Origin: Beijerinckiaceae bacterium
GTDB lineage: Bacteria > Pseudomonadota > Alphaproteobacteria > Rhizobiales > Beijerinckiaceae
Assembly (NCBI GenBank): GCA_947475995.1
Contig: CANJNI010000008.1
Span: 54,467 to 118,466 of the forward strand
Direction: 5' to 3'
Length of the DNA stretch: 64,000 nucleotides
The translations under genes and the position numbers were made by a program. The notes under the pieces were generated by a model. It did no database searches and was not told where the DNA came from. It saw only the letters and a program-made list of their open reading frames with translations. Below are positions 17,590-25,550 of the stretch, in pieces; position 1 is the stretch's first letter, and each line of letters opens with the position of its first letter.

Positions 17590-19146
17590 ATGTTCGGGCT
17601 GTCGAAAGCCGCAATGACCTATGTGATCTCGGCGGTTGTCGCCCTGATCAGCATCGGGACGATTGCGTACCAAAGCTGGAAAGGCAGCCAGCCGCCGTCC
17701 GTCGCTCCGGCGCCGGTCGTCGCGACGGCTCCGGCGACGCCGTCCGCCACGCCTGCTCCGGTGGCAAACCCGACAACGGCCGCGCCGACCGCAGCCGCTC
17801 CGGCCCCGGCTCCCGCGCAGCAGATTGCGGCGGTTCCGCCACCGGCGGCTGCTCCGGTCGCTCCGCCGACCGCCCCTGCGGCGACTGCTACGCCGCCTGG
17901 ACCCGCATCGGCCGCGCCCACGCCTGCTCCCGCACCCGCGCAACCCGCCCAGCAAAGCGCCGCCTTGCCTTCAGCGCCTGCCGCTCCGGCCGCAGCCCCC
18001 GCCGTAACAACTGAACCTCGGCCAGAGTTCGACGTCGTGCGCGTCGAACCGACCGGAGGCGCTGTCGTGGCGGGCCGCGCTTCGCCGAATTCCAAGGTCG
18101 TCCTGCTCAACAAGGGGCAGGAGATCGCCAGCGTCCAGACCGACGCGAACGGGCAATTCGTCATTGTGCCGTTAGAACTGCCGCCGGGCGACCATATCCT
18201 GGCGCTTGGGAACGAGCGATCGGGCGCGCGCGTGGATTCGACCCAGAACGTCACCGTCAGCGTCCCGCAGCGCGGCGGCGGCAATACGCTGGTGGCGCTG
18301 GCCGAGCCGGACAAGCCGACCCGCATCCTGTCAGACCCGTCGCGTCCTGCCGGAGCGCCAAGCCAGCAGGTTGCAGCTGCGCCGCCGCCTTCCGCAGGGG
18401 TGACTGCGCCGACCCCGCCTGTCGATCCGTCGTCGGTCACGTTCCGCACCGTGGAGGCGGACGAGTCCGGCGGCTTCTTTGCCACCGGGACCGGATCGGC
18501 CGGTGCGACGATCAGGCTTTACCTGAACGATATTTCTGTCGCGACTGTTACGGCGGGGCCGGACCGGCAATGGTCGCTGCGCATCGAGCGCGGCATGGCG
18601 GCCGGCGCCTATCGGGTCCGGGCCGATCTGGTCGATGCGTCGGGCAATGTGCTGGCGCGCGCGGAAGTGCCCTTCGACTATCCTGACCGTCGCGTTGCGG
18701 CTGCTCCGGCGGTTCCGATGCCGCCGTCGCGCCCGGCTGATCTTCCGGGCGGACCCGCTGCGGCTGCCATCGCCACCGCGCCTGCGGCTCCCGCAGAGGC
18801 TCCGGCTCCCGCCACTGCTCCTGCGGTTGCCGCAACTCCTGCGCCTGCGGCCGATGCTGCGGCTCAGGCCGCTGCTACGGTTGCGGCAAATGCCCAGCAG
18901 GCTGCGAACTCCCCCGCCGCGCAGGCTGCGGCCAACGCGCCGGGCGCGGCAAATGCCGTAGTGCCGGAAATCCAGACCGTGACGGTGGTGCGCGGCGACA
19001 ATCTGTGGCGCATCAGCCGCAAGATGCTGGGGCGCGGCATGCGATACACCCAGATCTACGAGGCCAATACGGCCCAGATCCGCGATCCGCGCCTGATCTA
19101 TCCGAACCAGATTCTCGTTGTCCCGGGCGCCCAGCAGGCGAACTGA
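17590..19146 (+). CDS. LysM-domain envelope protein with Pro/Ala-rich linkers
   Basis: A 518-residue protein with an N-terminal membrane anchor (AMTYVISAVVALISIGTIAYQ), a long Pro/Ala linker to about residue 145, an Ig/carbohydrate-like module (VRVEPTGGAVVAGRA...), a second such module (FRTVEADESGGFFATG...), another Ala-rich linker, and a C-terminal LysM domain (VVRGDNLWRISRKMLGRG) that should bind peptidoglycan. It probably tethers the inner membrane to the cell wall. It is divergent from the LOG gene. The linkers explain the long shadow ORFs here. Confidence 0.88.
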   Translation: MFGLSKAAMTYVISAVVALISIGTIAYQSWKGSQPPSVAPAPVVATAPATPSATPAPVANPTTAAPTAAAPAPAPAQQIAAVPPPAAAPVAPPTAPAATATPPGPASAAPTPAPAPAQPAQQSAALPSAPAAPAAAPAVTTEPRPEFDVVRVEPTGGAVVAGRASPNSKVVLLNKGQEIASVQTDANGQFVIVPLELPPGDHILALGNERSGARVDSTQNVTVSVPQRGGGNTLVALAEPDKPTRILSDPSRPAGAPSQQVAAAPPPSAGVTAPTPPVDPSSVTFRTVEADESGGFFATGTGSAGATIRLYLNDISVATVTAGPDRQWSLRIERGMAAGAYRVRADLVDASGNVLARAEVPFDYPDRRVAAAPAVPMPPSRPADLPGGPAAAAIATAPAAPAEAPAPATAPAVAATPAPAADAAAQAAATVAANAQQAANSPAAQAAANAPGAANAVVPEIQTVTVVRGDNLWRISRKMLGRGMRYTQIYEANTAQIRDPRLIYPNQILVVPGAQQAN

Positions 19147-19172
19147 GGTCCAGTCACGACGGTTTGCTTGAG

Positions 19173-19199
19173 ACAGCGGGTGCTTTCAGCGCCCGCTGT
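19173..19199 (+). terminator. hairpin after the LysM gene
   Basis: ACAGCGGGTGC-TTTCA-GCGCCCGCTGT forms an 11-bp stem with one G-T pair, 27 bases after the stop codon. There is no strong U-tract after it, so termination is only likely. Confidence 0.4.
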
Positions 19200-19246
19200 G
19201 TCTATATGGCTGTAGAACAAGATTCCCGCCAAGGCGCCCCCGACAC

Positions 19247-21151
19247 ATGTCACCTCCCAAGCCCGCCGTTCCGCAGCAGAAAGCCCCGACCGGCAGGCCG
19301 GACATACGCGCCGAAGCCAGCATGCTGACGACAGTGCGGCTTCTGTGGCCCTATATGTGGCCGCAGAACCGCTCCGATCTGAAGATGCGCGTCCTCGGCG
19401 CGATGGTGCTTCTGCTTTTCGCCAAGTTCGTCACCATTGCGGTTCCGTATTCCTTCAAATGGGCCACCGATGCGCTGACGCCGGGACCGGGGCACGAAGT
19501 GCCGCTGCCTGCGCTTCTGGCGGGGCCGGTGATCCTGGTGATCATCTACGGCTTGCTGCGCACGCTGATGCAGTTCTTTACGCAGGGGCGCGACGCGCTC
19601 TTTGCTGCCGTCTCGATGCATGCGACGCGCAAGCTGGCGACGGAAGTCTTCGTCCACATGCACCAGCTCTCGCTGCGCTATCATCTGGAGCGCAAGACAG
19701 GCGGCCTGACGCGCGTGCTCGAACGCGGCCGCGAAGCGATCCACCAGATCGTCCGCATGACCATGCTCACCGCGATCCCGACGGCGGTCGAGTTCGCCAT
19801 GATCCTCGGCGTGTTTCTTTACGAATTCGACTGGCGCTATGCGGCGACAGTGATCGTGATGATCATCGCCTATCTGAAGTTCACGTGGTTGGCCACGGAC
19901 TGGCGCATCGGCATCCGCCGCTCGGTGAACGAGAGCGACACCGACGCCAACGTGAAGGCGATCGACTCGCTGCTCAACTACGAAACCGTGAAGTATTTCG
20001 GCGCGGAAGCGCGCGAGGCGCAGCGCTACGACAAGTCGATGGAGCGCTACGAGCGCAACAGCACGCGCAGCTACATTTCGCTCGCCATCCTCAATTCCGG
20101 GCAGGGGCTGATCTTCTCCATCGCCCTGACGGTCGTGATGATCCTGTGCGCCATCGGGGTTCGCGACGGTACGCATACTGTCGGCGATTTCGTCCTGATC
20201 AACGCGATGATGATCCAGCTCTATCAGCCGCTGAACTTCATGGGCATGGTCTATCGCGAGATCAAGCAGGCGACGATCGACATCGAATCCATGTTCCAGA
20301 TCCTCGGGCAGAACCCCGAAATCCAGGACCTTCCGGGCGCCGTGCCGCTGACGATCCAGAAGGGCGGCATGAAGTTCGAGAACGTGCATTTCGCCTACGA
20401 TCCGGCGCGCCCGATCTTGCGCGGCGTGTCGTTCGAAGTGCCGGCAGGCAAGACGGTTGCGGTGGTGGGCCCCTCGGGCGCCGGCAAGTCGACCATTTCG
20501 CGGCTGCTTTTCCGGTTCTACGAGCCCCAGTCGGGACGCATCACGATCGACGGGCATGAAATCCGCAACGTCACGCAGCGCTCGTTGCGCGACCAGATCG
20601 GCATGGTCCCGCAGGACACGGTGCTGTTCAACGATACGATCGGCTACAACATTCGCTACGGCCGCTGGGATGCGACGGACGCGGAAGTCGAGGAAGCCGC
20701 GAAGCTGGCGCAGATCGACGAATTCATCCGCACGGTTCCGAAGGGCTATGAGGCGCAGGTCGGCGAACGAGGCCTGAAACTCTCGGGCGGCGAGAAGCAG
20801 CGCGTGGCCATTGCGCGCACAATCCTGAAGGGGCCGCCGATCCTTCTGCTCGACGAGGCGACGTCGGCGCTCGACAGTTTCACCGAGCGCGAAATTCAGG
20901 CCGCGCTCGACCGTGTGGTCATCGGACGCACCACGCTGGTCATCGCGCACCGTCTGTCCACCATCGTCAATGCGGACGAGATCCTCGTGCTCGACAAGGG
21001 CGAGATCGTGGAGCGCGGCACACACGACCAACTGCTGGCCAAGAACGGCGTCTATCACGCGATGTGGAACCGCCAGCGCGAAGTCGACGCCGCGCAGGAG
21101 ACCCTGCGCCGCGCCGAGAAGGAAGAACCCCGCGTGACGGTCGGGGCCTGA
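19247..21151 (+). CDS. Atm1-type ABC exporter (fused permease-ATPase)
   Basis: A 634-residue half-transporter of the ABCB7/Atm1 class, which exports glutathione-linked sulfur or metal compounds and affects iron-sulfur homeostasis. Six membrane helices span about residues 40-340, with the family-typical DSLLNYETVKYFGAE and the glutathione-site region ATIDIESMFQIL. The ATPase has Walker A GPSGAGKST, signature LSGGEKQRVA, Walker B ILLLDEATSALD and the H-loop IAHRLST. The start at 19247 gives a short Pro-rich cytosolic leader. Heavy-metal detoxification via glutathione conjugates is plausible. Confidence 0.92.
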   Translation: MSPPKPAVPQQKAPTGRPDIRAEASMLTTVRLLWPYMWPQNRSDLKMRVLGAMVLLLFAKFVTIAVPYSFKWATDALTPGPGHEVPLPALLAGPVILVIIYGLLRTLMQFFTQGRDALFAAVSMHATRKLATEVFVHMHQLSLRYHLERKTGGLTRVLERGREAIHQIVRMTMLTAIPTAVEFAMILGVFLYEFDWRYAATVIVMIIAYLKFTWLATDWRIGIRRSVNESDTDANVKAIDSLLNYETVKYFGAEAREAQRYDKSMERYERNSTRSYISLAILNSGQGLIFSIALTVVMILCAIGVRDGTHTVGDFVLINAMMIQLYQPLNFMGMVYREIKQATIDIESMFQILGQNPEIQDLPGAVPLTIQKGGMKFENVHFAYDPARPILRGVSFEVPAGKTVAVVGPSGAGKSTISRLLFRFYEPQSGRITIDGHEIRNVTQRSLRDQIGMVPQDTVLFNDTIGYNIRYGRWDATDAEVEEAAKLAQIDEFIRTVPKGYEAQVGERGLKLSGGEKQRVAIARTILKGPPILLLDEATSALDSFTEREIQAALDRVVIGRTTLVIAHRLSTIVNADEILVLDKGEIVERGTHDQLLAKNGVYHAMWNRQREVDAAQETLRRAEKEEPRVTVGA

Positions 21152-21155
21152 TCGT

Positions 21156-21359
21156 TCAGTGGCGAGCGGGCTTCAGCCCCTCGCGCTCGGCGTCCTTCAG
21201 GTCCTTCGCCTCCGGGCCGTCGAGCGCATTCTTTGCGTCCCTTGCGGCCTCTTCCACCTTGCCGCTTCTGGCGAACTTCTCCTGGGCGTCGTTGTAATGG
21301 CGCGCAGCCTCGCGGTTGCCTTCGCCCTGATTGTCCGGGGCCTTGCGATCGTCGGTCAT
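21156..21359 (-). CDS. small charged protein of unknown function
   Basis: A 67-residue hydrophilic protein (MTDDRKAPDN..., with REAARHYNDAQEKFARSGKVEEAARDAKNAL) predicted to be mostly helical. The start at 21359 is chosen because GGGAG precedes it; the track's longer version adds a basic stretch without support. Small proteins of this pattern recur in proteobacteria without known function. It converges with the ABC exporter gene, with 4 bases between stops. Confidence 0.72.
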   Translation of the reverse strand: MTDDRKAPDNQGEGNREAARHYNDAQEKFARSGKVEEAARDAKNALDGPEAKDLKDAEREGLKPARH

Positions 21360-21489
21360 GGGAAACTCCCTGTTGCGGGAGTTAATGCCCAAGGCTGACG
21401 GACGTTCCGTACGGAGCCTCCGTCTTGGCCGCCGTGACATCGCCGCGGTTTAGTGCGAAAAGCGGCCCGCTCAGCATCAGGGACCTCCC

Positions 21490-22188
21490 ATGTCGGTCGT
21501 AGACAGCATTCAGAAGCAGTTCGTGCCCATCCACCCGGCGGGCTATCCGTTCATCGCCGCCTTTGCGGCGGCGGCGGTCATCCTCGGGTTCCTGTGGGAG
21601 CCGCTGGGCTGGATCGGCGCGGTCCTGACAGTCTGGTGCATCTATTTCTTCCGCGATCCGCCGCGCGTCACCCCCGTCAAGGATGGGCTGATCGTCTCGC
21701 CGGCGGACGGCTACGTCTGCTCGGCGGGCCTCTACATTCCGCCGCCCGAACTGGCCCTCGGCGACCAGCCGCTGCTGCGCATCTCGGTCTTCATGTCGGT
21801 CTTCGACTGCCATGTGAACCGCTCGCCCGTGACCGGCAAGATCTCCAAGATCGCCTACAAGCCCGGCCTTTTCGTCAATGCGGACCTCGACAAGGCGAGC
21901 GAGGACAACGAGCGCAACGGCTTCGTGATCGAGACGACCGATGGACCGGTCGGGGTGGTGCAGATCGCCGGACTGATCGCGCGCCGCATCATCTGCTTTT
22001 CGAAGCAGGGCGAATCCGTCGGAGTCGGCGAGCGCATCGGGCTGATCCGGTTCGGATCGCGCGTCGATGTGTTCCTGCCCGCCCATGTGCAGCCATTGAT
22101 CGGCCTCGGGGCGCAGGCGGTGGCGGGCGAGACCATTCTGGCGGACCTGCGTCCGGCCGAACCGGCCCGCACCTGGCGCCGGGGCTGA
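21490..22188 (+). CDS. psd: phosphatidylserine decarboxylase proenzyme
   Basis: A 232-residue short-type Psd that makes phosphatidylethanolamine. Two N-terminal hydrophobic segments anchor it to the membrane. VSPADGYV and the His of [10 protein letters not shown] are conserved. The autocleavage site is the GS of RFGSRVD near residue 195, the serine becoming the pyruvoyl cofactor. It is followed 74 bases later by pssA, which makes its substrate, so the pair forms a phospholipid operon. Confidence 0.95.
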   Translation: MSVVDSIQKQFVPIHPAGYPFIAAFAAAAVILGFLWEPLGWIGAVLTVWCIYFFRDPPRVTPVKDGLIVSPADGYVCSAGLYIPPPELALGDQPLLRISVFMSVFDCHVNRSPVTGKISKIAYKPGLFVNADLDKASEDNERNGFVIETTDGPVGVVQIAGLIARRIICFSKQGESVGVGERIGLIRFGSRVDVFLPAHVQPLIGLGAQAVAGETILADLRPAEPARTWRRG

Positions 22189-22262
22189 GCGGCGCTCATA
22201 CGCTGCTTTGGGCTGCGCCCCGGCCCTGCTAGTATGGGGCGTTTCGTTCACCGGGGGCGCAT

Positions 22263-23135
22263 GTGGTGTTGGATGATAAGCCGGGACTGCCGGGCGGCCG
22301 CGAGCCGCTGGCGGGCAGGATGCGCAGGCTGAGGCGCATCCGGCGCATTCCCATGCGGTTCGTGCTGCCGAATCTGGTGACGCTGATCGCCCTGTGCCTT
22401 GGCATGTCCTCCATCCGTTTCGCCGCGGAAGGCAGGTTCGAGACGGCCGTGCTGTCGATTCTCGCCGCCGCCGTGCTGGACGGCCTCGACGGGCGCATTG
22501 CGCGCGCGCTCGAAGGCACGAGCCGCTTCGGGGCGGAACTCGATTCGCTCGCCGACTTCATCGATTTCGGCGTCGCGCCGGCGGTGCTGCTGTATTTCTG
22601 GACCCTGCATGATTTCAAGAGCATCGGCTGGGTTGCGGCGCTGATCTTCGCGATCGCCTGCGCGCTGCGTCTGGCGCGCTTCAACGTCATGATCGACGAT
22701 CCCAACAAGCCAGTGTGGATGTCGCATTTCTTCGTCGGGATGCCCGCGCCGGCAGGGGCGATCGTGGTGCTGCTGCCGATGTATCTGCATCTTTCCTTCG
22801 TGCAGATGCCGAACGATTCGGCTCTCGCGCCTTTCGCCACGGCCTACGTGATCCTCATCGCGTTCCTGATGGTCAGCCGCATTCCGCATTTCTCCGGCAA
22901 GCAGATCGGCCGGGTTCCGCGCGAATGGTTCATCCCGGTCCTGTTCGGCACGGCGGTCTTTCTGCTGATGCTCTGGCAGTTCCCGATGGAAGTGCTGATC
23001 GGGCTGGTGGTGATCTATCTGGGGATGATTCCCTTCTCGATTCGGCGGCACACGAATTACCAGAAGGCCGATCAGGCGGCCGCCGAAGCGGCCGAGCAGG
23101 GGGCTGTTGCGCCTTCCGGGACCCCGCAAGCCTGA
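22263..23135 (+). CDS. pssA: CDP-diacylglycerol-serine O-phosphatidyltransferase
   Basis: A 290-residue membrane enzyme producing phosphatidylserine from CDP-diacylglycerol and serine. The CDP-alcohol phosphotransferase motif is complete: DGLDGRIARALEGTSRFGAELDSLAD. About eight hydrophobic helices follow the basic N-terminus. The start is uncertain: GTG 22263 lacks a good ribosome site and downstream ATG codons (about 22320 and 22353) are alternatives. It works directly upstream of Psd in phosphatidylethanolamine synthesis. Confidence 0.93.
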   Translation: MVLDDKPGLPGGREPLAGRMRRLRRIRRIPMRFVLPNLVTLIALCLGMSSIRFAAEGRFETAVLSILAAAVLDGLDGRIARALEGTSRFGAELDSLADFIDFGVAPAVLLYFWTLHDFKSIGWVAALIFAIACALRLARFNVMIDDPNKPVWMSHFFVGMPAPAGAIVVLLPMYLHLSFVQMPNDSALAPFATAYVILIAFLMVSRIPHFSGKQIGRVPREWFIPVLFGTAVFLLMLWQFPMEVLIGLVVIYLGMIPFSIRRHTNYQKADQAAAEAAEQGAVAPSGTPQA

Positions 23136-23172
23136 CTTTTCGATGCAATTCTTTGTATCGCGGGGCTTGCGG
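23124..23172 (+). terminator. nested hairpin at the pssA 3' end
   Basis: A perfect 9-bp outer stem (CCGCAAGCC / GGCTTGCGG) encloses an inner 7-bp stem (CGATGCA / TGTATCG, one G-T pair). It spans the pssA stop and the start of the gap before infA. There is no U-tract. It may be a terminator or an mRNA-stability element. Confidence 0.35.
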
Positions 23173-23310
23173 CGCGGCAGGGCGGTTCACAAATCCGGCA
23201 ATCTCGATTAGTTTCGGCGCCAAGCGTGCCTCCCTGTCAGGGACAGCACTGTTGCGCCGTTCGCCGGCGGACCGTTCCACACGGACGCCCGCGTCGAAAG
23301 ACAGGATCAT

Positions 23311-23529
23311 ATGTCGAAGGAAGAACTTCTGGAATTCCCGGGCGTCGTCTCGGAACTTCTGCCCAACGCGACCTTTCGCGTGAAGCTGGAGAACGACCAC
23401 GAAATCATCGCCCATACGGCCGGCAAGATGCGCAAGAACCGCATCCGCGTGCTGACTGGCGACCGCGTCCTTGTCGAGATGACGCCCTACGACCTCACCA
23501 AGGGCCGTATCACCTACCGGTTCAAGTAG
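23311..23529 (+). CDS. infA: translation initiation factor IF-1
   Basis: A 72-residue OB-fold protein that occupies the ribosomal A site during initiation. The sequence is canonical IF-1: [42 protein letters not shown] and a C-terminal KGRITYRFK. It is the first gene of the infA-maf-yacG run. The preceding 175 bases must carry its promoter. Confidence 0.98.
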   Translation: MSKEELLEFPGVVSELLPNATFRVKLENDHEIIAHTAGKMRKNRIRVLTGDRVLVEMTPYDLTKGRITYRFK

Positions 23530-23566
23530 CACCCTCCGCGATGCGGACCTTTCAGCGGGGCGGCGC

Positions 23567-24202
23567 GTGAGCGAAGCAAAGGGCTGGCGGCCCAAACTCG
23601 TTCTGGCTTCGGGCTCGCCGCGCAGGCTGGCCCTGTTGCAGCAGATCGGCATCGAACCGGATGCGCTCATTCCGGCCGATCTGGACGAGACTCCCAAACG
23701 CAGCGAATTGCCGCGCAGCCTTGCGGTGCGGCTCGCCAGCGAGAAGGCGCAGGCTTCTGCGGCCATCGCACGGGCGAGGCCGGAGCTTGCCGACAGTTTC
23801 GTTATCGCCGCCGACACCGTTGTGTGCGTCGGCCGCCGCATCCTGCCGAAATGCGAAATTGCCGACGAGGCGGGCGCCTGCCTGCGGCTTTTGTCGGGAC
23901 GCGCGCACCGCGTCTATACGGCGGTCAGCGTCATCACCCCCAAGGGCGCAGAGCGAAAACGTCTGGTCGAGACTCGCGTGCGCTTCAAGCGGCTCTCGGG
24001 AGCCGAGGTCGAGGCCTACATCGCCTCGGGCGAATGGCGGGGCAAGGCGGGCGGCTATGCCATCCAGGGCCTTGCAGGAGCCTTCGTGGCGAAGATCGTC
24101 GGATCCTACACTTGCGTGGTCGGGCTGCCGCTCTACGAGACGCTGGCGCTGCTGGCAGGCGAGGGCTATCCGGCGCATTTCTTCTGGCTGAACCGGGTGT
24201 GA
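23567..24202 (+). CDS. maf: Maf family nucleotide pyrophosphatase
   Basis: A 211-residue Maf/YhdE-type house-cleaning NTP pyrophosphatase. The N-terminal signature is [16 protein letters not shown], with the catalytic Asp in IAADTVV and a Lys/Arg-rich pocket (SEKAQA). The QGLAGAF-type end of the substrate pocket is present in [11 protein letters not shown]. The start is GTG 23567, 37 bases after infA. It overlaps the yacG start by GTGA. Confidence 0.93.
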   Translation: MSEAKGWRPKLVLASGSPRRLALLQQIGIEPDALIPADLDETPKRSELPRSLAVRLASEKAQASAAIARARPELADSFVIAADTVVCVGRRILPKCEIADEAGACLRLLSGRAHRVYTAVSVITPKGAERKRLVETRVRFKRLSGAEVEAYIASGEWRGKAGGYAIQGLAGAFVAKIVGSYTCVVGLPLYETLALLAGEGYPAHFFWLNRV

Positions 24203-24426
24203 CCTTGAGCGAGGCCGCGAACGACAATCAGGGCCGCAAGCTTTTTGCGCCGCGTCCATGTCCGATCTGCAAAAAGCCGAGCACGGAGAAGTATCGCCCG
24301 TTCTGTTCCAAGCGCTGCGCGGATGTCGATCTGGCGCGTTGGCTGGGCGGAAACTACGCGATCCCGGCCGCGCCCGAGCAAGATGGCGACGATGACGAGG
24401 GTCCGGCGAATCCGACGCGGGGCTGA
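24199..24426 (+). CDS. yacG: YacG zinc-finger DNA gyrase inhibitor
   Basis: A 75-residue protein with the CxxC-x15-CxxxC zinc finger ([20 protein letters not shown]) followed by [15 protein letters not shown] and an acidic tail. The family binds GyrB and inhibits gyrase. The track hides it in a longer ORF beginning inside maf. I start it at GTG 24199, overlapping the maf stop; TTG 24205 is an alternative. Confidence 0.92.
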   Translation: MTLSEAANDNQGRKLFAPRPCPICKKPSTEKYRPFCSKRCADVDLARWLGGNYAIPAAPEQDGDDDEGPANPTRG

Positions 24427-24460
24427 CCGCTCAAGATGTTGGCCATGTGATTGTGTTTAA

Positions 24461-24536
24461 TGGTGCCCAGGGGCGGAATCGAACCACCGACACTGCGATT
24501 TTCAGTCGCATGCTCTACCAACTGAGCTACCTGGGC
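24461..24536 (-). tRNA. trnF: tRNA-Phe (GAA)
   Basis: The reverse complement folds as a complete 76-base tRNA with encoded CCA: acceptor GCCCAGG/CCTGGGC, D-arm GCTCAGTTGGTAGAGC, anticodon loop CTGAAAA with GAA, and T-arm GGTTCGATTCC. It is convergent with yacG. Confidence 0.98.
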
Positions 24537-24606
24537 GTTCGCGGCGCAGACTGTGCGCCGGAAGTTGGCGGTTTATAGGGACGCCGAATTGGCTTGTCCA
24601 GCCTTC

Positions 24607-24732
24607 ATGAGCAATTCCCGCACGGATTTTCAGGCGGCCGCGACGGTTCCTGAGCAGGAAGGAACGTTCGAGTCTTCGAAAGTCCGTGCGATCGAGTTCG
24701 CCAGAAGCGGCGACGGCGCGGAACTGCATTGA
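24607..24732 (+). CDS. possible 41-residue ORF in the gap after tRNA-Phe
   Basis: An ATG-to-TGA ORF of 41 hydrophilic residues (MSNSRTDFQAAA...) lies in the 234-base gap between tRNA-Phe and the cusF-like gene. No good ribosome site or recognised motif is seen. It could be chance; a shadow ORF exists on the other strand. Confidence 0.2.
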   Translation: MSNSRTDFQAAATVPEQEGTFESSKVRAIEFARSGDGAELH

Positions 24733-24770
24733 GGACGGCCCACGGCGGCGTCGGCCGCGTTGCTGCGAGC

Positions 24771-25061
24771 CTATCTGGCCTTCTCAATCTTCATTACGGT
24801 CATCTGGCCGTTGATGCTGTCGGCGGTGAATTTTACCTTGTCTCCGGCTTTCACTGTCTTCAGCTGATCCGGATTCGAGGCGCGGAACACCATCGTCATG
24901 GGGGGCATGTCGAGGTTGGGGATCTTCTGATGATCGATGGTGATCTTGCCGGCTGATACATCGACCTTGGTGATCTTGCCGTCCACCGATGGCAGGTTCT
25001 GCGCCGCTGCCGGAACGGTTGCGCCCAGCAGAACCAGCGCCGCAATGATGTGCTTCTTCAT
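24771..25061 (-). CDS. CusF-like periplasmic copper-binding protein
   Basis: A 96-residue exported protein: signal peptide to about residue 20 (AALVLLGATVPAAA), then the small beta-barrel CusF domain. Copper ligands align with CusF spacing: H44, then M52, M55 and M57 in NLDMPPMTMVF. CusF itself has Trp at the M52 position, so this site would be His-Met3 without the cation-pi Trp. It is the last gene of the leftward copper operon, 10 bases after the cupredoxin. Likely role: periplasmic Cu(I) chaperone. Confidence 0.9.
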   Translation of the reverse strand: MKKHIIAALVLLGATVPAAAQNLPSVDGKITKVDVSAGKITIDHQKIPNLDMPPMTMVFRASNPDQLKTVKAGDKVKFTADSINGQMTVMKIEKAR

Positions 25062-25071
25062 GGTGCGCTCC

Positions 25072-25536
25072 CTATTTGACCACTACGGTTCCGTGCATCC
25101 CGGCCTGATGATGGCCCGGAATGAGGCAGGCAAATTCAAACGTTCCGCGCTTGGAAAATTTCCAGATCATCTGGACGTTCTGTCCAGGCTCCAGGGATTT
25201 CCCGTTCGGGTCATCGTGTTCCATGTTGGGGAACTTTTCCATGACTTTCCCGTGCTCGGCGTTTTCCTTCACGGTGGCCAGCATGAACTCGTGCTTGAGC
25301 GCCCCGGCATTCTTCAGCACGAATTTGATCTGCTCGCCGCGCTTCACGTCGAGCTTGTCGGGCGCGTAGGACATGGTCCCGTCGCCCTCGTTCATGGTGA
25401 TCTCGACGATGCGGGCTTTCTGCTTCGGATTTCCGGGCTCTCCGGCCGAATAGGTCTTTGAGCCGTGCGCCAGAGCCGCATGGGCGAAGCCGAAGGCCAG
25501 CAGGCCGGCCAATGCGCCTTTCAGGATGGTACGCAT
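25072..25536 (-). CDS. plastocyanin/azurin-like cupredoxin
   Basis: A 154-residue exported blue-copper protein. The signal peptide ends near AHAALAH. The type 1 copper ligands are H82 (LKHEF), C137, H142 or H143 and M147 in ACLIPGHHQAGM. The track begins this ORF far upstream; the start at 25536 has GGGGAG ahead of it and leads directly into the signal peptide. It lies between the multicopper oxidase and CusF genes and probably exchanges electrons or copper with them. Confidence 0.92.
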   Translation of the reverse strand: MRTILKGALAGLLAFGFAHAALAHGSKTYSAGEPGNPKQKARIVEITMNEGDGTMSYAPDKLDVKRGEQIKFVLKNAGALKHEFMLATVKENAEHGKVMEKFPNMEHDDPNGKSLEPGQNVQMIWKFSKRGTFEFACLIPGHHQAGMHGTVVVK

Positions 25537-25550
25537 GTGTTTCTCCCCTT

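Noticed and set aside
17663-18961. Apparent tandem repeats in the LysM gene
   Set aside because: The Pro/Ala-rich DNA looks repetitive but the units are irregular codons for a linker; no regular repeat or CRISPR spacing.
19250-21058. 602-residue ORF on the minus strand
   Set aside because: Antisense to the Atm1-type exporter; no motif of its own.
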